Of a stretch of 64,000 bases of DNA, positions 30,678-39,400 are shown one piece after another (position 1 is the stretch's first letter; each line of letters starts with the position of its first letter). Made by a program: the position numbers and the translations under genes. The stretch lies in NCBI GenBank assembly GCA_022539475.1, contig VCMS01000078.1, forward strand, positions 62,001 through 126,000, in the 5' to 3' direction. Source of the DNA: Gracilaria domingensis (Eukaryota > Rhodophyta > Florideophyceae > Gracilariales > Gracilariaceae). Below the pieces are notes generated by a model. That model saw nothing but the letters and a program-made list of their open reading frames with translations. It was not told where the DNA came from and searched no databases.

Positions 30678-31529
30678 CAGAGCGACCGCAACTTCCAAGT
30701 AACCGTTCCAGACGGCAAAGTGGAAAGCATTCCATCCTTTGTCGTCGGCCATATGGACGTCGACGCCGTGCAGCAGCAGCTCCTTCACCACCTCAATATG
30801 CCCGTACCTCGACGCAATATGCAATGCGTTGTGCCCGTTCTCGTTCGTCGCTCTGTGCACGTCGGCGCCGAGCTGCAGCAGCTCCTTCACCACCCCCGTC
30901 TGTCCGTTTTGAGCCGCAATATGCAGTGCGTTCCAACCGTCGTTGGTCGAACTGTGCACGTCAGAGCCGCATTGCAGCAACTCTTTTACCACTGCCATAT
31001 GTCCGTTACCAGCCGCAAAATGCAACGCGTTCAAACCTTCGTTGTGCGTTCTTTTCACGTCTGCTCCGAGCTGCAGCAACTGCTTTACCACTTCCATGTT
31101 TCCGTATCTAGCAGCTAAGTGCAACGCGTTATGACCTTCATGGTTCGCTGTGTGCACGCCAGCGCCGCGCTGCAGTAGCTCTTTGACCACGTTTGTATGT
31201 CCGTTGACGACAGCTATATGCAACGCATTCCAACCCTTGTTTTCTTCGCTGTGTAAGTCGGCGCCGCCCTGCAGTATCTTTATCACCACCGCCGTGTTTC
31301 CATTTTTCGCCGCGTAGTGCAAGGCATTCCAACCATCCTTGGTTGAAGTGTGGACGTTGGCGCTGCTTTCAGTCATCTGTCGCACGTAGCGCGATTCGCC
31401 GTTCTTGGCGGCGTTGCCAAACTCGTCGTCGCCGCCCGAGCGCGGCATAGACGCCCCTTCTCCGAGACGCCCTGAGGAACCTTTGGGCGATACACGACTA
31501 CGTATACCGTCGGGAGCGAACCTGAGCAT
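30591..31529 (-). CDS. Ankyrin-repeat protein (about 312 aa)
   Basis: The first ATG of the frame is at 31527-31529. A 30-residue Ser/Gly/Arg-rich lead and a degenerate first repeat are followed by seven regular 33-residue ankyrin repeats of the form x-G-W-N-A-L-H-x-A-A-x-N-G-H-x-x-V-V-K-E-L-L-x-x-G-A-D-V-H. A short eighth repeat ends HLATHRGLSQ. Nothing else is attached: no signal peptide, membrane helix or enzyme domain. Ankyrin stacks are protein-binding scaffolds, and no partner can be inferred. The repeats are very alike at DNA level, which points to recent internal expansion. The gene sits between the two copies of the segmental duplication, and its 3' flank truncates copy 1. Confidence 0.85.
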   Translation of the reverse strand: MLRFAPDGIRSRVSPKGSSGRLGEGASMPRSGGDDEFGNAAKNGESRYVRQMTESSANVHTSTKDGWNALHYAAKNGNTAVVIKILQGGADLHSEENKGWNALHIAVVNGHTNVVKELLQRGAGVHTANHEGHNALHLAARYGNMEVVKQLLQLGADVKRTHNEGLNALHFAAGNGHMAVVKELLQCGSDVHSSTNDGWNALHIAAQNGQTGVVKELLQLGADVHRATNENGHNALHIASRYGHIEVVKELLLHGVDVHMADDKGWNAFHFAVWNGYLEVAVALLHGGAALHRQNRSGDTALHLATHRGLSQ

Positions 31530-31865
31530 GTCGACTGCCAAGTATTAGGCCTAAGGGCCTACATGTCTCTTCTGATCCAGAATTGATTTTGAGTATGCAC
31601 GTGTAAAGCTGTAACGTGTAGCCAGCGTAACGCCCTTTCTACGCTCGATTGGGTCCCAATGCAAAGCCAATTAAATCCAAATGTTGGCAAAATGAGCCGA
31701 CTTAGTATTTATTGCAAAGCTCCTATGGGCTTAAGATCTAACGGCAGAAAGCAATCAGGAACAATTGCAAACACACACACGCCCCAGACCTACGCCTATA
31801 CGCCATGCTCCGCACGATCTACGAGGCGGAACACCTCGTGCAATAACGACTCAGGAGTGGCGCAC

Positions 31866-32306
31866 ATGCTGCAAACCCTCGTGGAAACCATATTCAGCTC
31901 ACGCACCGCGCAGCTGTTGCACGCGTACCACGCCCTGGAGATACAGCGGCGGGCAGAAGCGGCCATCGCAGAGGCGAGTGCAAGAGGTGAGTATGTGAAC
32001 TGGGTGCGGGAAAAAGTGTGAGAGGTGAATGTGGCACGTCGTGCGCGCTGTCGCTGCTAGTCCCGAGAATCGAGTGCAACAAGACGTATACCGATGGTAC
32101 CCTACGACTAGTGCGTCTTGAGCAACTGTCATCTCATACTGATACAGCTTTTGCTGCGTTTTCATTCAGTATCGGCCGCCACTTCCATGGTGTATAACAT
32201 GCATTTGTTTCCTCGTTGGAAGAACGCCATTCCTCACGACATGTTCATGTGTGATTTCAGTACTGGTGGAGAAGGGCATGCCCAAAGCCTGTGCAAGCCT
32301 TCTTAG
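31866..32306 (+). CDS. Small two-exon gene candidate, copy 2 (85 aa)
   Basis: Exon 1 is 31866-31986 (MLQTLVETIFSSRTAQLLHA), donor GTGAGTAT. Exon 2 is 32170-32306 after the same TTTTCATTCAG acceptor. The intron is 183 bases against 184 in copy 1. Amino-acid differences are few (for example P3Q, L14T, A28E-type changes), while frame, splice sites and stop are kept. That supports a coding role, or a copy too recent to have decayed. Function unknown. Confidence 0.45.
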
Positions 32307-33105
32307 AGGGGTCCAGATCCGTTTGGCCTGACACTGATGCTCTCTTGGTTTGCGACCTGTTCACATTCCATTCTTTTGTGGCAGCTTGCGTTTTCCATGT
32401 TGCAGAAATCACTTGTTTGGCATATCATGAGCAGTTCAGATATCATGATGTGCTCATTACAATTGTTTGGACATGTTGTGGGCGCGATTGTTGCTCATCA
32501 AATCCCATAGTGACGCTTATAGACAAACTCGTAATCTGAGAGTTTGTACTGCATCATTCCATTCAAGGTCTCTTGCAAAGTAATGCCCTGTCGATGTCCA
32601 TCCCGAATCGAGAAAGGGCGTGTATTCTTGATATTATGTGATTTCGTTTCTCTATTTGTCCTCGCCCTTCGAGTTCTTTGTATGAGCTTTATGTCTCTCT
32701 GTGACTTGAAGTGGATGGATGAGTGTTCTCACATTCCATCTATCCACCGAGCGAACCTGGAGCTGCACTCATCTAACTGGTGCGCGATTTTGCGACAAGC
32801 TACTTTTTGCTTCCATATTGTATTGTCAACGGCTACTGTTGTCTCTTTCCCAGCCCATACCAATCTTTCAGGTCCAACTAAAAGCCCTTCGCCACTATGG
32901 CTTGAGTTTTCCGGACGCTCTTATTCGCAGCTGATGTGCTTCGCTTGAGAAAAAGACTGAGCCACTTCAGGAAAACTGCGGCTTGGGCTTGATACACACA
33001 AAAGCATTCCGAGGTCCTAAGAGCCTGACGATTTGCATCAACAAGGTCGAGAGTCTTTTCGATGGCGTGAGTGCGCTTTAACTAAGAGTCGTCCTTGGTG
33101 GAATA

Positions 33106-33805
33106 ATTGTTCAACACATAATTTGCAGTTTTGCATATAAACCGGAGTTTCAAAACTGATGCTCCCAGCCCCATTTTCGACAAAGAGGTCGTTCAGAAAG
33201 TCAAACGCTTAGCGCACAACTTCTCTCCTCCGCATTGCTCTCAATAAATTTCTTCCCGGACTATACATATATCATCCCTATGTCTTGGCTTCACAATGAG
33301 CTTTGAATCATGTTATACACCCCACCAGAGCATACTTTAGAGCTCAACGACGTTACCTCTTTCGAGTTTTGCAATTTAGCGCCAAAGCACAGAAACCGAA
33401 ACTCTGTGAATTTCTGCACAAGAGCCCTACAGATAACGTTCGGGTCTGCCAAATCATCCTACAGATTACGTACGCCTCAAACTTATGTCGGCTTATTCTG
33501 AGAATGTCTACGTTCATGGTCACAAGGAGATTAGTTTCTCAATAAATCTATGAGCCTTTGTTTTACTGAAGTGCGCGGAGCACGAGTTGCGAATTATATA
33601 CAACCTTGTTTTTGGGTGCATTTGGCGAGGTGTACAAACGTTTGGAGCCAATTCCTGCCAAACTCAGGCCGTAGCAAGTTAAGGCATATGCATTTGTAGA
33701 CAACTTGGAGGTTTGTGAATTGGAGCAAGATTGGAAAAGATATGGCCGCGTGAAAACGCGTGAACGAAATCCCTGAGAGAAGTTACAAATTATATGTTGA
33801 ACGGT
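33106..33805. mobile_element. 700-bp terminal-inverted-repeat element in a TA target
   Basis: Left end ATTGTTCAACACATAATTT and right end AAATTATATGTTGAACGGT are inverted repeats at 16 of 19 positions. TA flanks both sides (33104-33105 and 33806-33807), and the empty site is seen in copy 1 near 30033. A TA target points to the Tc1/mariner superfamily. It is too short to encode a transposase and has only short frames, so it is a non-autonomous element. Confidence 0.75.
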
Positions 33806-34279
33806 TACAAGATGTCAAAGCTTGCTCTTTACTTCAGAAGTAAAGCCGTGTAGGCAAGAACTCTGGCCCGTAACTGCTTACCGTGCTTGTTCTCGGGAGG
33901 TTCCGGTTCTCTTATACTGACGAATAACATAATGTCTTGGATAACATCGCGAGATCAATTTTTTTCAGCCACAACGAGTGCCTTTGATACTATCGAATCA
34001 TCGACGCAAGGGAAAACGACAGGCAAGAGAACGAAAAGTTCTCACATCTGCTTCCTTTGCACTAGCGCGCAAACGGAAGACAAGGAAAACAGATGGCGCT
34101 TGCAATCCATTCTCTCACATATTCACTCGAAGCTGGTCTGTACTTAAGTTGCTCACGCCCTCTCCCCCCTCAGACGTTTTGCTCCACCCATCTCAACGAC
34201 CTTTGTATCTGCTTTCAATCGTTGCTTCCTGTCTTTATATTCTCGTTTTTTTTCAAGTACAGCAGCAAATCACACAGAC

Positions 34280-34666
34280 ATGTCTGCCATTACCGTCTTC
34301 TTCAACATTTACGTGACAAAGGCGCAGAATGATGCCGGCGCTAAGGCTGAATATTCGAGTTACGCCTCCCTGGTTAACAAGAACACAAATGAGACTTCCG
34401 GTGTGACGAGGTACGTGGAGGTGGATGACGAAAGAAAGTATGACCCAGGCCGTCTCGTGCATAACTCAGTGCATGCGGTACACTGGCAACCAGGACAGAG
34501 AGTTGTGGCACATTTGAATATGAAGGAAGTTGATGTCACTGGTGACGACTTCTGTTTCGACAACTCGTACACTTACGATCCGAACGTACCGTACATCAGG
34601 AATTATTGGAAGGGGGAGGATGAAGACGAAGGATATTACACTCTCAACTTCTTCAAGGCCGGCTAA
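34280..34666 (+). CDS. Small acidic protein, unrecognised (128 aa)
   Basis: ATG in CAGACATGTCTGCC, 128 codons, ends FFKAG. It opens with MSAITVFFNIYVTKAQN and is then mostly polar and acidic, with many Tyr/Asn/Asp (VDDERKYDPGR; DVTGDDFCFDNSYTYDP; KGEDEDEGYYTLNF). No signal peptide or membrane segment. The alternating pattern suggests a small beta-sheet protein. A broken copy of its 5' end at 30486 shows that it predates the duplication. A 5' leader over several hundred bases is conserved in both copies, as expected for a transcribed gene. Function unknown. Confidence 0.6.
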   Translation: MSAITVFFNIYVTKAQNDAGAKAEYSSYASLVNKNTNETSGVTRYVEVDDERKYDPGRLVHNSVHAVHWQPGQRVVAHLNMKEVDVTGDDFCFDNSYTYDPNVPYIRNYWKGEDEDEGYYTLNFFKAG

Positions 34667-34833
34667 ACGCAGCGTTCGTTGTGGGACGTATAGAGAACGT
34701 GGTGCTTGTAATGTCAGTGTTCTTTTGTCTACGGGTTTTACAAGAAAAAGAATCAGATGTGGCGAGCCGGATGAGAATGTATGATGCGAGATTATTTTAG
34801 TAGAAGCCCCTGCGATAGATTGGCTTATTGAAT

Positions 34834-34861
34834 GGTGTTGGTTTAGCAGGTTTACAACACC
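34834..34861 (+). repeat. Hairpin with GGTTTAGCAGGTTTA motif (LTR-like)
   Basis: GGTGTTG (34834-34840) pairs with CAACACC (34855-34861) around the motif. The same motif between different complementary arms occurs in the probable LTR at 9873 and in Copia-B. It suggests a copia LTR relic just 3' of the small gene; its ends were not found. Confidence 0.4.
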
Positions 34862-34883
34862 AACTGTTACGTAAGTGGCTGCA

Positions 34884-35351
34884 ATGGACTCGACGATGGA
34901 CACATATTCGTCACTATCCTACGTAAAACCAACTTCTCTGTTTATCAACTTTATTGTTCAGCCGTCTAAACGGAGAGACAGAAGTTGGATTGCAAACAGC
35001 TCCACATGGAAATCTGCCACTGCAGCAGTTTTGACGAAGCAGATCTCGAACCGGTCGCCGGCTGTTCTCAGAAACATCGTTCGAAGTCCCAACGGCCGCC
35101 TCCTGGTTCGCGGGCTGCGTGTAGTCAATTTACACAGCAATGTGGACAGTTGTAGGACAGTTGGGCTAGTCGGCACATTTAACACCGTATTATTCCTCGC
35201 TGTAGCGTGCTGCTCTTTGGCGATCTTTATTGTCGGTATGGTCAGGAGGCGTCAGCGACGCTCTCCCGTTCAAGGCACAGCGCGCCTTGAAGCAAACGGG
35301 AGCACAAAATGTCCCCCATCCTGTGAAAAGAAAACGCCAGTATTCATTTGA
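34884..35351 (+). CDS. Possible single-pass membrane protein, unrecognised
   Basis: From ATG 34884 the frame has 156 codons: a polar N-terminal 110 residues, then one strong membrane segment (TVLFLAVACCSLAIFIVGMV) followed by RRRQRR, and a polar tail. The basic cluster after the helix would place the tail in the cytoplasm. No signal peptide. AATAAAC lies about 110 bases after the stop. It lies close to an LTR-like motif, so it may be a relic rather than a gene. Confidence 0.35.
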   Translation: MDSTMDTYSSLSYVKPTSLFINFIVQPSKRRDRSWIANSSTWKSATAAVLTKQISNRSPAVLRNIVRSPNGRLLVRGLRVVNLHSNVDSCRTVGLVGTFNTVLFLAVACCSLAIFIVGMVRRRQRRSPVQGTARLEANGSTKCPPSCEKKTPVFI

Positions 35352-35540
35352 GCTCTGCACCGCGAAGATTTTGGATACCATGCGTTCAAATGCGCAGCAT
35401 CCGTTCACAACACTTCATGAACGAGAAGAGCGGTGGGCTATATTTGCGTTTGACGGTACGTGAATAAACCAGGCCCGTATATTTGACTGACTAACTCTGG
35501 CGAATTTCTTGTAACTTATTGTTCGCTAGCTAGCCGAGCT

Positions 35541-35660
35541 TTCGCTCAAGATCGTTTATGTTTGGAGAGGTGGGTGACGGGATCCGACCAGGATCTCCGT
35601 CGTGCGGATGAACACAATTCATCGCACACAGCACTCTCGACCAGAGATGTGCTGCTCCCG
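35541..35660. repeat. Repeat shared with 28742-28860
   Basis: Both copies contain TTGGAGAGG, GTCGTGCG, GCACACAGCA and AGAGATG in the same order. On the minus strand it would end CTCTCCAAACA, LTR-like, so it may be an LTR fragment. Confidence 0.5.
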
Positions 35661-35668
35661 ATTAAAAA

Positions 35669-35746
35669 GATGTAGACGGATATGTCTAGCATCAATAGTA
35701 GTAGAAGGATGTAGACGGACATATCTAGCATCAATCGTAGTACAAC
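35669..35746 (+). repeat. Two tandem 39-bp units
   Basis: Units starting GATGTAGACGGA at 35669 and 35708 share TCTAGCATCAAT and GTAGTA with a few substitutions. Confidence 0.75.
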
Positions 35747-35793
35747 ACTAAGACATGCTGTGCCCTGAATCAGCTACAATACCTGACTATGGG

Positions 35794-36382
35794 TGTAGAT
35801 TTTTCTATGATTACATGGGAGGATTTGTATGGACATGCAATACTTATATATGCATAAGCAGCAATGCATATCAGATATTGATTTTGTAATGTTGGAGAGA
35901 TGTCGATTGCATGGCGGATTGGAAAGTGAACAAGAAATAAGTTAGGCAGTAATCGGTATACAAATCAGAAGAGTACATGAAAGAGATAATATATAGAACA
36001 GTAGAGTTGTCTTAGAAAGTAGTATAAATAGGGTGGGTGCGGATACTACATGATTGACCTCCTCGGACAATCATCAAGTAAAAGCAAATAACATCCAACT
36101 ATCAGGAACCATCTCCGATGCGGGAGACCGCGCAACTGAGTTGCAACTACTTGTAGTAAGTTAACGAACCACGAAGCGTTATACACTAACCTTGCGTTTG
36201 TATCGACCTCTACTGCGTGTGGAATCGACAGGTCCGTTCTACCGCAGCACCATTGGGTGCCGCATACCGTTCGCATCTGTGAGAATAAAGGACGTACGAA
36301 AACAGCCTCACTGGGGGCCGTGGATACTGATCTTTATTGAATTGTCACCGGCTTCGAGCCGATTGAAGCCCAGGTTTCGACA
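35794..36382 (+). repeat. 5' LTR of Copia-C
   Basis: Begins TGTAGATTTTTC and ends TTTCGACA. It carries TATAAATA at 36023-36030 and AATAAAG near 36283, the expected promoter and poly(A) signals. Confidence 0.97.
36023..36030 (+). promoter_or_regulatory. TATA box of Copia-C LTR
   Basis: AGTATAAATAGGG in the LTR; the 3' copy is at 41678-41685. The poly(A) signal GAATAAAG follows about 255 bases later, so U3-R-U5 order is plausible. Confidence 0.6.
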
Positions 36383-36441
36383 GTTATAACTGTGCAGCTG
36401 TTAAGGTTAACCGCAATTGTAACATTTACCTGGACTACGTA

Positions 36442-39400
36442 ATGACAGACGAGGTATCCGGAATAGCACACGGTGAACTTAGCGAGGCTCACCAAGTCCA
36501 AGCGCTAAACGCAGATGCGTTGAGAGATTTTAGCAATGCACTGTACAACGCAATCGGGGATCCAGATCTCCCGCCACCGGATGCATCAGAAGAAGAAATG
36601 AGAAAGTATAGAGATGAAGTAGAAGCATACGGAAAAGAAATGTTGGCAACATTCGAAAGTACCAAGCTCCAGAATGAAGCATTGTGGTTTGAGTTTACCT
36701 CTGTCTTTAGGCCAGCAAGTATTCCCAATATGTCTCGATTTTTGGTAATCAAATGGATCGATTTCCTTACGAACCGAGGAGTATGGGTGAAACGAAAGCA
36801 AGGGTACCCGCGAAAGCGCGCACTCGGCGAATGCCTTATGCAGAATAGATTTGTACCTACAGGTACTGGAGAACCAGCATCTCATGGAAACATTGTTGCT
36901 AATCAAACCGGCCATCAGTATGGACAAGACAGAAACGATAATGCTGAAGCCGTAGTTCTACATCCGCAGAACCCACGAAGCACTTGTAATGAACAACATG
37001 AGGAAGTTTTTGTAGAACCTGCGAACCGAAGTGTAAGAGACGAAGTGCCACAAATCATTCGTCAAGAACCCACGGAACTCAGCCGTGAGGCTCAGAGAAG
37101 CAGATTGCAAGATGTTCTCCCCAACATCTGCTCAAACCTGCCGGACAGGATTACTCAATCGAAGGGTTACAATTCAGGTCAACCTCCTGATGAGAACGAG
37201 AAGAACTCTGGAAAGGGAACGCATAGTCTTTTGAAGCTCTGTCAAGGCCGCCCCCGATTCTCTGGACGTCTTCAAGACGATTTACAAGGTACGCTCGAAT
37301 TCTACGATGCAATGGCAAAGAGATGCCGTCTTACAGACATTGAGAAGGCTGAATATCTCCCAACCATGCTTGATGGTGCCGCATTGAAATTCTACCTCAG
37401 GAACTACAGAGATGGAGATCCATACGAAGGAATACTTCAAAAATTTATCGACAACTACATGAATCCCGAAGAGAAGAACAGGGCATTACTTGTCTGGCAA
37501 TCGATGCGTCTTTCTCAAGCGATGCGCGAGAGTCCGGAGAAGAGCGAACTAGCAGTTTTCATGTCCTTCTATGAGAAGCTTGTCAATCTCCAACAGCAAT
37601 TGGACCCAGCATACCGCAACGACAATTTTCTTCGCGACCAACTCATCGTTTCTATCGATATGGAAAAAATTACTCAAGCGTTGCGAGAGAGAATCCCCTC
37701 TACTTCTCAAGAAGCCCGAAGTCGGATCGCCACCTTCCTATCAAGTGACCCAAGATCGGCTGACAGCTTTGTTGTTTCCTCAGATAGGAGAAAGACCCGT
37801 GACCACTTTGCAAATTACAGTTTAGGACACAAATATGGAGGCGATGCTAGGAAACATTTGAAAGGCCACCACAGGAAAAGAATGGACTCAAATTCCAGGA
37901 AACTGTCGTCCAGATGGATTTCAGGGAAACGAGGTTGCTACGTTTGTGGCGAAAATCATCTTGCACGCACAAGACACAGCCCACAGGAGGTCAAGGCTGC
38001 CATAGACAGGCTGAAAAGCAAGAGACCATCGGCTTACATCACTATCGAGGACCTAGCATATATCGTTGATGAAGTCACCGGAGATGAGGACAGTAATGTT
38101 GATGAACACGACGCCAACGTCGTTTACTCAAGCGATAGCGATTCAGACAGCGAATGGTCAGAAGAAGACGCAGCCTATATCATCGAAGACGACATGAACC
38201 TGCATGAAACGGACGAAGTACTTCTGGCAAATGCGTCTCTGGTCCATGGTATCGGATTTCACAGAGATATGAACCAAGCCCTAGCCACAATGGAAGCAGA
38301 ACTCCGAGAAGGTGAGCGAGATGAATTCAAAGGACTCTACATCGACACCTGTGCAAACCGTTCCAGCGTTATGTCATATGCTCAATACAAGGCGTACTGT
38401 GAACAATTCGACGTACCCTGCCAGATTGACCGAAATAACGTCAAGCGCTTACGAGGAATTGGCGGTAGTAGCCAACCACTTGGTACTGCGACAATACCTG
38501 TACCGTTTAAGGATCTAAACCTGGTGATAGATATTACCTTTCAGATAGTTCAGGACAAGGTACCATCTCTTCTGAGCATGAAGGATATGATTGAAAATGG
38601 TTTGGAGATCAGTTTGCAGCGAAGGGAGGTAATGTACAAGCATTTGCGTCAAGACCTTACGTTTCGGAACTATTTTCTCATACACAATTGGAAACGAGAG
38701 GACCTGACGTACTCACTGTACACGGAAACAGAACTGCGCAAACTTCACAGAGTGTTTGGTCATCCCAGCGTGAACGCATTTACAAACCTTCTGAAGAGAG
38801 CGCGACCAGATGAGATGGATGCCAAAGTCCGAGAAGCTATAGAAGATCTGACAAAATCCTGTGCTACTTGTGCTGTGAACGCCCCAAGGCCAAGAAGATT
38901 CAAGCTCACAGTTGGTACCGACGATCTGAGATTCAACCACATCGTAGCAGTGGATATCATGTATGTCAACAACAAACCAGTATTCCATGCCGTCGACGAA
39001 GCTACTCATTTCAATTCCGCCCTATTTCTGAAGCGAGTGACATCTTCTGAAGTCTGGAAGGCTTTTCTACGTTGCTGGTCCCGTCTATACCTTGGTCCAC
39101 CTGATTTTTTACGCATTGATCAAGGCAGCAACTTTATTTCCAAAGAGTTTCATGAGCTATCGGAAGCAGAAGGCATAACAGTTCTTGAGGCCCCAATTGA
39201 GTCACCTTCAACAATGACACATGTCGAGCGCTACCACGGGCCACTACGTGTAGCATATACTAAGATACGTGAATCACTCCCTCGCGCAGAAACAGACGCC
39301 GACTGTCTACAAATGGCGGTTAAATCTATCAACGATACTCTCGGACCAGAAGGATTATGCCCAACTCTACTGGTATTCGGCTCAATTCCACGACCTGCAC

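Larger units (their letters stand above)
31774..34336 (+). repeat. Tandem segmental duplication, copy 2
   Basis: Same content as 27117-30536 without the two copy-1 insertions. It has a 700-bp inserted element (33106-33805) and an intact small gene starting at 34280. Confidence 0.9.
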
